Below are positions 45,261-53,000 of a DNA stretch of 64,000 nt, one piece after another. Made by a program: the position numbers and the translations under genes. Source of the stretch: Burkholderia ubonensis subsp. mesacidophila (GTDB lineage Bacteria > Pseudomonadota > Gammaproteobacteria > Burkholderiales > Burkholderiaceae); assembly GCF_002097715.1 (NCBI RefSeq), contig NZ_CP020739.1:248001-312000 (forward strand), given 5' to 3'. Position 1 is the stretch's first letter; every line of letters begins with the position of its first letter. The notes under the pieces are model-generated. The model had not been told where the DNA came from and did no database searches. It saw nothing but the letters and a program-made list of their open reading frames with translations.

Positions 45261-45721
45261 CGGCCGCCACCGAAGCGGGCCTCGCGCTCGCCGCCGCCGA
45301 CGTGCTGCGCTGCCTGCCGCACCGGCCGCCGTTCCTGTTCGTCGATCGCGCGCAAGTCGCGGCGGACGGGCGCGCGATCGTCGGGCACCGGACTTTCGCG
45401 CCCGACGAGCCGTGCTTCGCCGGGCATTTTCCCGGCGATCCGCTGGTGCCGGGCGTCGTGCTGATCGAGTTCGTCGCGCAGACGGCCAACCTGCTGGTCG
45501 GCCATCTCGCGGGCGGCGAGGCGCGCTGCCATCTCGTCGGCGTGCGCAACGCGCGCTTCGTGCAGCCGGTGCGGCCCGCGCAGGCGCTCGAGGCGCACGT
45601 GCGCGCGGGGCCCGACGGCGCGCTGCCGCGCGCGGGCGGCATCGCGACGTTCGACGCGACCGTGCTGCGCGGCGGCGAGCGCTGCATGAGCGCGAGCGTG
45701 ACGATTTACCTGACGCAGTAA
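45257..45721 (+). CDS. 3-hydroxyacyl-ACP dehydratase (FabZ-like)
   Basis: Hot-dog dehydratase of 154 residues. The catalytic His is in CFAGHFPGDPLVPGVVLIE, where the paired acidic residue is the Glu of LIE. HRPPFLFVDRA at the start matches FabZ. With the ketosynthase and ketoreductase it completes a cycle that leaves a double bond after each extension. No enoyl reductase is encoded, which points to an unsaturated or polyene chain. Confidence 0.92.
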   Translation: MTAATEAGLALAAADVLRCLPHRPPFLFVDRAQVAADGRAIVGHRTFAPDEPCFAGHFPGDPLVPGVVLIEFVAQTANLLVGHLAGGEARCHLVGVRNARFVQPVRPAQALEAHVRAGPDGALPRAGGIATFDATVLRGGERCMSASVTIYLTQ

Positions 45722-45770
45722 CCCAATCCGCCCGGCTTGCGCCGGGCCTTCAACCCGAATGGAGACGCAC

Positions 45771-46064
45771 ATGAGCCAGCCTTGGACGAAGGACCAGGTG
45801 ATCGACGTGATCAGGACGGAGCTGCTGCCGGCGCTCGAATCGGTGGCCGGCGTGGCGGCGGAATCGATCGGCGTGGAGACCGCGCTGCTCGACAACGGGC
45901 TCGCGCTCGATTCGCTCGACGTGCTCGACCTGCAGGTGGCGCTCGAGCGCCGCTTCGGCGTGAAGCTGCCGGTGCTGAACCGGCAGCTGATCGACGGCCC
46001 GCGCAACAGCGTCGGCGGCCTCGCGGACCTCGTGCTCGACCATCTGCCGCAGGTCACGGCTTGA
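45771..46064 (+). CDS. Acyl carrier protein (third)
   Basis: Carrier of 97 residues with the phosphopantetheine Ser in GLALDSLDVLDLQ, the canonical DSL. The ATG at 45771 is chosen over one four codons upstream because GGAG lies six bases before it. It overlaps the next gene by four bases (TTGA). Confidence 0.88.
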   Translation: MSQPWTKDQVIDVIRTELLPALESVAGVAAESIGVETALLDNGLALDSLDVLDLQVALERRFGVKLPVLNRQLIDGPRNSVGGLADLVLDHLPQVTA

Positions 46065-46786
46065 GCGCGCGGGTGCTGGTGATCGACGCGCACGGCCCGG
46101 TCGAGCGCGCGCTCTGCGCGTGCCTCGCCGAAGCCGGGCTGCGGGTCGTCGCGCACGTCGCGGACGACGGCGCGGCGGACTTGCCGGCGCTGCCGGGCGT
46201 GCGGATCGTGCGCGCGGCCGATCCGGCCGCCGCGCTCGATGACTGGAACGAGACGCACGGGCCGTTCGACCGGATCGTGTTCGGCCAGCCGCGCGATGTG
46301 CGCGCGGGTTCGGATGCTCAGGAGGACGATCCGTTCGACGCGCTCGCGGACGGCGTCGAAACGCGGCTCGATGCGTTCCTCGCGACGCTGCAGGCGGCGT
46401 CGGCGCTCGCGCTGCGGCGCGGCGACGGCGCGCAGATCTGGGCGCTGACGCAGGACGACAGCGTCGGCTATTACCTGGACACCGCGCCCGGCGCGCTGCC
46501 GGTCGACGTGCGCGCGCGGCACGCCGCGCTGAAGAGTCTCGGCAAGGAGATGCTGCGCTTCGGCGTGCGGGTGAACGTCGCGCACCTGCAGCCCGTCGCT
46601 GAGGCGGCGGACCCGAGCGCATGGCACGCGGCGCGCGACGGCCTGAAGGCGTTTGCGCTGCGGTTCCGGCCGTCGTCCGCGGCGTCCGTCGCGGCCGCGC
46701 TCACCGCGTGGATCGCGCGCGACGACCTGCCGCTCGCCGGCATGGTGGTGCCGATCGGCATCGGTTTTGCGGAGAACAACGTGTGA
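46061..46786 (+). CDS. SDR-like protein without catalytic Tyr/Lys
   Basis: Protein of 241 residues with a Rossmann-like start (ARVLVIDAHGPVERALCACL) and a C-terminal region resembling SDR ketoreductases. Where SDRs have YxxxK, this protein reads VRARH before AALKSLGKEMLRFGVRVNV, and the glycine motif is degraded. It is probably non-catalytic or structural, perhaps paired with the FabG-like enzyme. The TTG start overlaps the carrier gene stop. Confidence 0.75.
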   Translation: MSARVLVIDAHGPVERALCACLAEAGLRVVAHVADDGAADLPALPGVRIVRAADPAAALDDWNETHGPFDRIVFGQPRDVRAGSDAQEDDPFDALADGVETRLDAFLATLQAASALALRRGDGAQIWALTQDDSVGYYLDTAPGALPVDVRARHAALKSLGKEMLRFGVRVNVAHLQPVAEAADPSAWHAARDGLKAFALRFRPSSAASVAAALTAWIARDDLPLAGMVVPIGIGFAENNV

Positions 46787-46941
46787 CGACCGGCGCATTT
46801 CTGATCGGCGTCGCCGCCGTCGTGTCGAACCACGCGGAGCTCGGCCGGCGTGACGGGTCCGGGCCCAGCTCCACCTTGTCGGCATCGAGCATCGCAACTG
46901 GCCACTGCATTCGACCAATACAGCGAGTGCCGCCCGTATAG
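46783..46941 (+). pseudogene. Truncated start of a further cluster gene
   Basis: A GTG overlapping the previous stop by four bases begins MTTGAFLIGVAAVVSNHAEL, in the same coupled style and codon use as the cluster. After about 25 codons the composition changes and the frame closes at codon 53 (PIQRVPPV). This looks like the 5' remnant of a deleted gene, fused to unrelated DNA. What it encoded is uncertain. A condensing enzyme is possible but unproven. Confidence 0.55.
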
Positions 46942-47120
46942 AGATCCGATATTTAAATACTGCTCTCGCGCTTCGCGAGGAATATACGGATTTTGAGATT
47001 CGATCATATAATGAATTTGTCAGGATGGAGTTTGTTATCTGACAAATTTGCGAGCTTCAAATCGCATCATGCGGTCGGGGTCTTCTTTATATGCGGTGAA
47101 AATTCAACAAGGAGATGCTT
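46850..47120. other. Low-G+C junction region with an inverted repeat
   Basis: No gene is visible. G+C falls sharply after about 46900. A perfect 10-base inverted repeat AATTTGTCAG (47014-47023) and CTGACAAATT (47039-47048) lies about 70 bases before the next gene and may be an operator. The composition suggests an insertion or recombination border at the 3' end of the cluster. Confidence 0.5.
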
Positions 47121-47738
47121 ATGAAATCGGTACGTATGGGCGTGATTTTGTTTATGTGTGGCGCTGGTGTGGCCGGTGAGTCAGTGATTGCTTCGGAATT
47201 ATTTCAGTCATCCGGAGTCGCTGCGAATAATGTTTCAAGCGCCAGCGAAAAGATCGGGGGCTTTAAATTAGATGCCGCGCAGCAAGCCGAGCTCGATCAG
47301 GCGCTTGGCTCCTATCCCCGGCAAAACTACCAGGGGCCGTACTTCGGAGCAACGCCATACTGGAATCCAGGCTCGGGTCCTTTTTGTCTCTATAATTGCC
47401 CCCCGCCTGTAGGCAGCGTATCGGCATCGCCTCAACAAGTCAGTGTTCCACCAAATGGGACGGGCGCAACGACGTTGCACTGGACATGGGATGAATCGCG
47501 CGCCAAACCGATTGCCGAATATGCATGCCTTTGGGTTAGCGCCGGCAACGAGCCCAATGCTCACATGGTGGATTGTGAACATCCTGGTAACCAATATACG
47601 GTCAATGTTTCCTGGATCGCTGCTGGCACGTATACATTCTGGGTCGCTCTAGGTAATCCCAAGGGCGGGCCTTCTACTGTGCCAATTGCCAATCTGATTC
47701 GATTTGCTCAGACAACCGTTGTAGGTATTTCTCAATAA
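47121..47738 (+). CDS. Exported protein of unknown function, low G+C
   Basis: Protein of 205 residues with an N-terminal signal peptide (MKSVRMGVILFMCGAGVAGE). A Pro/Gly/aromatic linker (YFGATPYWNPGSGPFCLYNC) is followed by a C-terminal Ig-like or fibronectin-like beta domain containing two Cys. The ATG at 47121 has AAGGAG six bases upstream. G+C is clearly lower than in the surroundings, a sign of recent transfer. I do not recognise a family. Confidence 0.78.
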   Translation: MKSVRMGVILFMCGAGVAGESVIASELFQSSGVAANNVSSASEKIGGFKLDAAQQAELDQALGSYPRQNYQGPYFGATPYWNPGSGPFCLYNCPPPVGSVSASPQQVSVPPNGTGATTLHWTWDESRAKPIAEYACLWVSAGNEPNAHMVDCEHPGNQYTVNVSWIAAGTYTFWVALGNPKGGPSTVPIANLIRFAQTTVVGISQ

Positions 47739-47774
47739 TTTCCGTAACACGACCGATAGCGCCAATAGTTAAGA

Positions 47775-47805
47775 AAAGCAACCCGGCTACGGCCGGGTTC
47801 CGTGT
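47775..47805. terminator. Terminator between convergent genes
   Basis: AACCCGGC (47780-47787) pairs with GCCGGGTT (47792-47799). On the minus strand the hairpin is followed by GCTTTTCTT, so it mainly serves the minus-strand GNAT/MFS/ABC unit. It may act weakly on the plus strand. Confidence 0.7.
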
Positions 47806-47835
47806 GATCCTGCGCCGAATTCACGTATAGCAACG

Positions 47836-48477
47836 CTACATCCGCCCCGGCTCGCCGCGCATCATCACGCGCCGTACCAGCGCGCGCCATTGCGCGGCAC
47901 GCACCGGCGCACATGGGCGTTCGAGCGTCGCGATCCGTAGCCGCGGCGGCACGCGCATCCCGTCCGGCGGCGGGCCGTCCATCCTGCACACAGCGAAGCC
48001 ATGACGGGCGAACGTCGCGTGACGATCGTCGCAATCGGGGAACACCGCGCAGCGCACGGCCGCGCAGCCGTCCAGTTCGGCCAGCGCGGCGATCCGCGCC
48101 AGGAGCGCGCCGAGCACGTCGGCGGCGTGCGCGCCGTCGCGTACGTACAGCCGGCGGATCTCGCGCGGGCTTCCGGGCCCGCTGCCGGCCGCGACAGCCG
48201 CCACGGCCGCGCACCCGAGCGGCACGCCGTCGACGCGCGCGACGTACACCGCGCCGTGCGGCGGCGCGTACGGGCCCGGCAGCGACGTCAGCTCCGCGCC
48301 GAGCCGCGGCATCGTCACACCGTGCCGCAGCAGCGCCATTTCATATTCGAGCAGCAGGTCCTGCACGATTTCCTCGTCGTCTGGAAACGTCGCGACGCGC
48401 ACGTCGACCGAACGCGCGCGCGCCGCGGCGTCGAGCCGGGCCGGAAGCGAGGAGGAAAACGCGGAGGAAAGCGTCAT
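47836..48477 (-). CDS. GNAT N-acetyltransferase
   Basis: Protein of 213 residues. The GNAT core is visible in VYVARVDGVPLGCAAVAAV and REIRRLYVRDGAHAADVLGALLARI, with the end motif FARHGFAVCRMD. The N-terminal tail is Ala/Arg-rich. It follows the small membrane protein by five bases and is the last gene of the minus-strand unit. Confidence 0.82.
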   Translation of the reverse strand: MTLSSAFSSSLPARLDAAARARSVDVRVATFPDDEEIVQDLLLEYEMALLRHGVTMPRLGAELTSLPGPYAPPHGAVYVARVDGVPLGCAAVAAVAAGSGPGSPREIRRLYVRDGAHAADVLGALLARIAALAELDGCAAVRCAVFPDCDDRHATFARHGFAVCRMDGPPPDGMRVPPRLRIATLERPCAPVRAAQWRALVRRVMMRGEPGRM

Positions 48478-48482
48478 GGGCG

Positions 48483-48668
48483 TCACCCGCAGAGCGAGAA
48501 GCCGGTGAGCAGCGACAGGAGCGCGGACGGCGTCAGGTAGCCCGCGAAGCTCCACGCGACGAGCGCGAGCAGGCCGAGCCACACGGCCCCGATGCGCGCG
48601 ATGCGCATCATGCGGGCAGCGCGGCCGGAGCGGACCGCGTGGCTTCCGGGATGGAGTGCGGCACTCAT
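48483..48668 (-). CDS. Small single-span membrane protein
   Basis: A 61-residue protein with one predicted transmembrane helix (IGAVWLGLLALVAWSFAGYL) behind a basic N-terminus. Its ATG overlaps the stop of the MFS transporter gene by ATGA, so it is co-translated and may be an accessory subunit. No family is recognised. Confidence 0.65.
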   Translation of the reverse strand: MSAALHPGSHAVRSGRAARMMRIARIGAVWLGLLALVAWSFAGYLTPSALLSLLTGFSLCG

Positions 48669-49897
48669 GCGGGCTGGGCCGCCGCCGGCACGGCGAGCCG
48701 TGCGACGCGCTGGTCGTTGATCGGCAGGTGCAGCAGCCCGGCGATCACGCCGAGCGCGATCGAGCCGTACCACAGCAGGTCGTACGAGCGGGTCGCGTCG
48801 TACACGACGCCGCCGAGCCACACGCCGAAGAAGCTGCCAAGCTGATGGCCGAAGAACACGAGGCCGAACAGCGTCGTGATGTAGCGCACGCCGAACACCT
48901 GCGACACCACGCCGTTCGTCAGCGGCACCGTGCCGAGCCAGGTGAGCCCCATCACGAACGAGAACACGTAGAGGCTCGCATGCGTGAGCGGCAGGAGCAC
49001 GAACAGCGCCATCGCGGCCGAGCGGATGAAGTAGATGCCCGCCAGCAGGTACTTGCGCCGCAGGAAGCCGCCCGCGTAGCCGCACAGGAACGTGCCGATC
49101 GTGTTCGCGAGCGCGATCGTCGCGAGCGCGATGCTTGCCTCGCGCGCGGTCATGCCCTTGTCGAGCAGGTACGCGGGCATGTGCGCGGCGATGAACGCGA
49201 GCTGGAAGCCGCACGCGAGAAAGCCGAGATTGAGCAGCCAGAAGCCGCGGTGCGACAGCGCTTCCTTCATGGCCGCGCGGATCGTCTGGTCGTGGCAGCC
49301 TTCGGCGCCGCGCGTGACCGGGCGATCGCGCAGCCAGCCGGCGAGCGGCGCGGTGGCGAGCAGCACGACGGCCAGCACGACGATCGCCGACACCCAGCCG
49401 AACTTGCCGATCATCCCCTGTGCGAGCGGCACCATGCAGAACTGGCCGAGCCCGCCGATCGTGCCGGCGACGCCGAGCGCCCAGCCGCGCTTGTCCGCCG
49501 CGAAGAGCCGCGACAGCGCGCCGTACACTGCGCCGAACGCGGTGCCCGACAGCGCCACGCCGACCAGCACGCCGGTGCCGAGCGTGTAGACGCCCGTCGT
49601 CGCCGCGTGCGCCATCACGAGCAGGCCGAGCGCGTACAGCACCGCACCCGCGAAGATCACCCGCGCCGACCCGAAGCGGTCGGCGATCATTCCCGTGAAC
49701 GGCTGCGCGATGCCCCACAGCAGGTTCTGCAGCGCGAGCGCGAGGCCGAACACTTCGCGCGACCAGCCGCGGTCGAGCGTGACCGGCATCAGGAACAGCC
49801 CCTGCACGTTGCGCACGCCGAGCGCCGCGCCCATCACGATGCCGCCCGCGATCACGAGCAGCCAGCGTCGTTTCCACGCCTCTTCAGGTCCGATCAC
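48665..49897 (-). CDS. MFS transporter
   Basis: Inner-membrane transporter of 410 residues with about twelve helices. The segment GMIADRFGSARVIFAGAVLY is the MFS motif A, and the sixth to seventh helix region has a cytoplasmic loop rich in basic residues. It resembles monocarboxylate/oxalate-type MFS carriers. The start is a GTG with AAGGAGACGAC upstream. It lies 152 bases after the YtkA-like gene and may belong to the same unit as the ABC transporter. Confidence 0.88.
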   Translation of the reverse strand: MIGPEEAWKRRWLLVIAGGIVMGAALGVRNVQGLFLMPVTLDRGWSREVFGLALALQNLLWGIAQPFTGMIADRFGSARVIFAGAVLYALGLLVMAHAATTGVYTLGTGVLVGVALSGTAFGAVYGALSRLFAADKRGWALGVAGTIGGLGQFCMVPLAQGMIGKFGWVSAIVVLAVVLLATAPLAGWLRDRPVTRGAEGCHDQTIRAAMKEALSHRGFWLLNLGFLACGFQLAFIAAHMPAYLLDKGMTAREASIALATIALANTIGTFLCGYAGGFLRRKYLLAGIYFIRSAAMALFVLLPLTHASLYVFSFVMGLTWLGTVPLTNGVVSQVFGVRYITTLFGLVFFGHQLGSFFGVWLGGVVYDATRSYDLLWYGSIALGVIAGLLHLPINDQRVARLAVPAAAQPA

Positions 49898-50049
49898 CGT
49901 CGTCTCCTTCCCCTGTTGGATTCGTTCATGCGCGCGTCGCACGCAGGCGACGATCGTTCGGCTATTAGAGCGCCGGCCGGACCGTTCCCTCAAGTGACTC
50001 TTCAGGCGGCTTCGCATGCACGGCGCGCATGCGAAGCGATCAGCCGGGG

Positions 50050-50457
50050 TCAGCCGGCGCCGCCGTCGAAGCGCAGCTTGCGCACCACGCGGTCGCGCAC
50101 CGGCGCGCTGAACGTCAGCTTCACGAGCCACACGCCGTCCATTTCCAGCGCGAGCCGCGCGCGGTAGCGCCCCGGGCGGCCGTCGGGCGCCGCGTCGACC
50201 GGCGTGAGGTTGTGCGCCATCGGCATCGACGGCATGTCGGCCGTCACCGTGAAGCGCGCGCCGTCGACGGGCGCATGCGTGCGCGGGTCGGCGAGATCGA
50301 TCGCGCAGTCGTAGGCGGAGGCGGCGCCGGCGGGCGCGCACGCGATCCGCGCGTCGGGCGGTGCGGCCTGCGCGGCGGGCACGGCCGTGGACAGCACGGC
50401 AAGCGCCGCGGCGGCGCGCGCGACGTAGCGAGGAAGGGCGGGATTCAAGAGGGCCAC
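50050..50457 (-). CDS. YtkA-like exported protein
   Basis: Protein of 135 residues with a signal peptide ending near AAQA and a small beta domain. The MPSMPMAHNL and DGVWLVKLTF segments resemble YtkA/FixH-like domains, in which Met-rich sites may bind copper. The GTG at 50457 overlaps the permease gene by 13 bases. A TTG at 50448 is an alternative. Its role next to an ABC importer is unknown. Confidence 0.72.
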   Translation of the reverse strand: MALLNPALPRYVARAAAALAVLSTAVPAAQAAPPDARIACAPAGAASAYDCAIDLADPRTHAPVDGARFTVTADMPSMPMAHNLTPVDAAPDGRPGRYRARLALEMDGVWLVKLTFSAPVRDRVVRKLRFDGGAG

Positions 50458-51371
50458 GTTTGCTCCGGTTGGCGTCGCGCCGCGCGGCGGCGTGGGCGTC
50501 GCAGCGGCAGCCGCAGCGACGCGACGAGGGTTTCGTCGATCAGCCCGCGCGGGCGCACGACGAGGATCGCCGCGACGAGCCCGCCGAACACGATCATCCG
50601 GTAGCCGTGAAACAGCCGGCTGCCCTCGAGCAGGCCGAGATCGACGGCGACGCCCGCGAACGGCCCGAGCGGCGCGCCGAGCCCGCCGATCAGCGCGTAC
50701 GACAGCCCGTGGATGCCGAGCATCACGTCGAAGTTGTCCGGTTCGATATAGGTGTTGCAGTGCGCGTACAGCGCGCCGCCGAGCGCCGCGATTCCGCCCG
50801 CGAGCGCCGCCGCGCCGAGCTTCGTGCGTCGCACGTCGATGCCGAGCGCGCCCGCGAGCGCCGGGTCCTCGCCGGTCATCCGCAGCGCGCGGCCGAAGCG
50901 CGTGCGTTCGAGCACGACGAGCCCGGCGAACACGAGCGCGAGCACGCTCCATACGACCAGCGCGACGTCGCCGGGCGTCATCCCGTGCTCGAACACGTAG
51001 CGGATGCCGGCGAAGCCTTCCGCGCCGTTCGGGCCGACCGGCTCGCCGTCCGCGCCGGGCCGCTGCACGCGCACGACCGCCAGCGCCTGGCGCACCGTTT
51101 CCGCGGCCGCGAGCGTCGCGAGCGAGAAGCCGAGTGCGCGCAGCCGCAGCGTCAGCGCGCGCAGCACGAGCCCGGCGACGACGCCGACCGCGGCGGCGAG
51201 CGCGAGCGCGCCCGCGAGCGGCCACGCCAGGAGCACCGTCGCCGCCGCGCCCGCATATGCGCCGAGCGCGAACGGCGCCTGCTGGCCGAACGACCAGTCG
51301 CCGCCGATCGCGAGCACGTACGCGGACAGCGCGAGAAACGCCAGCAGCCCGAAGTTCGCGAGCAGCGTCAT
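50445..51371 (-). CDS. Branched-chain amino acid-type ABC permease (LivM-like)
   Basis: Membrane permease of 308 residues with about eight to ten helices. The signature GGDWSFGQQAPFALGAYAGA and the GEDPALAGALGIDVRRTKL cytoplasmic loop are typical of LivM. It partners the LivH-like protein encoded just upstream, with an ATGA overlap. Confidence 0.92.
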   Translation of the reverse strand: MTLLANFGLLAFLALSAYVLAIGGDWSFGQQAPFALGAYAGAAATVLLAWPLAGALALAAAVGVVAGLVLRALTLRLRALGFSLATLAAAETVRQALAVVRVQRPGADGEPVGPNGAEGFAGIRYVFEHGMTPGDVALVVWSVLALVFAGLVVLERTRFGRALRMTGEDPALAGALGIDVRRTKLGAAALAGGIAALGGALYAHCNTYIEPDNFDVMLGIHGLSYALIGGLGAPLGPFAGVAVDLGLLEGSRLFHGYRMIVFGGLVAAILVVRPRGLIDETLVASLRLPLRRPRRRAARRQPEQTWPS

Positions 51372-52279
51372 TGGCCGGCCTCGACGCGGCCGAGCAGCGC
51401 GGCGCGCGCGCGGGTGCCGGGCACGAGCGACGCGAGCCCGCCGGGCCGCACGCACAGCACCGCGAGCAGCAGCAGGTTCGATGCGAGATCGCGGTATTCG
51501 GCGCCGACCCGGGCCTGCAGCACGGTCTCGACCGCGCCGAGCGCGAGCCCGCCCGCGATCGCGCCCGGCAGCGAGCCGAAGCCGCCGAGCACGGCGGCGG
51601 CGAGCCCCTTGAGCGTCGCCCACATCGCGAACATCGCGCTCACCTGGCCCTGGAGGCCGGCGATCAGGCAGCCGCCGAGCGCACCGAGCGCCGCCGCGAG
51701 CGCGAACACCCGCGCCGACACGCGGCGCACGTCGACGCCCATGAACGTGGCGGCCGCGGCGTCGTCGACGACCGCGCGCACCGCGAGGCCGAACCGGGTC
51801 CGGTGGATCAGCAGCCAGCAGCCGAGCGTCGCGAGCGCGGCACAGCCGAGCGCGATCGCGTGGTCCGCGCGCAGCGGGCCGGCCTGCCACGCGGCCGGCA
51901 GCCGCGCGAACGGCGACGGGAACGGGTTCGTGTGCGCGGGCAGCAGCAGCGCGCTCGCTTCCTCGACCTGCATCCACACGGCGAAGCTGGCGGCCATCGC
52001 GGTGACGTTCGCGCCGCCGCGATGCGGCGCGAAGCACAGGCGCTCGACGTACAGGTTCGCGACGAGCGTCGCCGTCACCGCGACGAGCGGCGCGGCGATC
52101 AGCGCGGCGACGGGCGGCAGCGGCGCCGTCAGCCGGATCGCGGCGTACAGCCCGAACATCACGGTTGCGCCGTACGCGAGGTTCACGCGCCGCAGCACGC
52201 CGAACACGAGCGTGAAGCCCGACGCGAGCAGCGCATACGATGCGCCGAGCGCAAGGGCGTCGAACGGCAGCGGGCCCAT
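51368..52279 (-). CDS. Branched-chain amino acid-type ABC permease (LivH-like)
   Basis: Membrane permease of 303 residues. It opens with ALALGASYALLASGFTLVFG, the common LivH start, and has the loop FGLAVRAVVDDAAAATFMGVDV and the GGFGSLPGAIAGG motif. It starts one base after the stop of the ATPase gene. Confidence 0.92.
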   Translation of the reverse strand: MGPLPFDALALGASYALLASGFTLVFGVLRRVNLAYGATVMFGLYAAIRLTAPLPPVAALIAAPLVAVTATLVANLYVERLCFAPHRGGANVTAMAASFAVWMQVEEASALLLPAHTNPFPSPFARLPAAWQAGPLRADHAIALGCAALATLGCWLLIHRTRFGLAVRAVVDDAAAATFMGVDVRRVSARVFALAAALGALGGCLIAGLQGQVSAMFAMWATLKGLAAAVLGGFGSLPGAIAGGLALGAVETVLQARVGAEYRDLASNLLLLAVLCVRPGGLASLVPGTRARAALLGRVEAGQ

Positions 52280-52280
52280 G

Positions 52281-53000
52281 TCAGGCTGCCGCGAAGCCGG
52301 GTTGCGGCGCCGGCGCGTCGCCGAGATACGCGCGGCACACGGCCGGATCGGCGAGCACGCGTGCGGGCTCGCCGGCCGCGAGCACACGGCCGCGTTCGAG
52401 CACGACGATGCGCTCGGCGAGCTGCGCGACGAAGCCGACCAGGTGCTCGACCAGCACGATCGCGACGCCGCGCGCGCGCAACGCGGCGAGCCGTTCGCGC
52501 AGCGTCGCCAGTTCGTCCGCGTCGAGCCCCGACGCCGGTTCGTCGACCAGCAGCACGCGCGGGCGCAGCGTCAGCGCGCGCGCCAGTTCGAGCCGGCGCC
52601 GCTCCGCGAAGGTCAGCGTTGCCGCGAGCGCGTGCCGCCGGTGCGCGAGCGCCGCGTCGAGCAGCGCGGCGTCGGCGGCGTCATGACCGGCCACGGCGAG
52701 GTTGTCGCGCACCGACAGCCGCTCGAACACCCGCGGCTGCTGCGACGTCCATGCGATGCCGAGCGCGACGCGCCGCCACGCGGGCATGCGCGTCACGTCG
52801 GCGCCCGCGAAGCGGATCGTGCCGGCCGTCGGACGCAGCGTACCCGCGACGAGGCCGAGCGTCGTGCTCTTGCCGGAGCCGTTCGGCCCGATCAGGCCGA
52901 CGGTCTCACCCTCGGCGACGTCGAAGTCCAGCCCGTCGACCGCGCACACGTCGCCGAAGCGGCACGCCACGCCGCGCAGCGCGACGAGCGGCTGCGTCAC
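52281..53000 (-). CDS. ABC transporter ATPase, LivG/LivF-like
   Basis: ATPase of 239 residues. The Walker A is GPNGSGKST and the Walker B VLLVDEPASGLD. The signature region reads TFAERRRLELARAL, which departs from the usual LSGGQ. It is the only ATPase in the operon, whereas Liv systems normally have two, so it may act as a homodimer or share a second one. The GTG start overlaps the binding-protein stop. Confidence 0.9.
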   Translation of the reverse strand: MTQPLVALRGVACRFGDVCAVDGLDFDVAEGETVGLIGPNGSGKSTTLGLVAGTLRPTAGTIRFAGADVTRMPAWRRVALGIAWTSQQPRVFERLSVRDNLAVAGHDAADAALLDAALAHRRHALAATLTFAERRRLELARALTLRPRVLLVDEPASGLDADELATLRERLAALRARGVAIVLVEHLVGFVAQLAERIVVLERGRVLAAGEPARVLADPAVCRAYLGDAPAPQPGFAAA

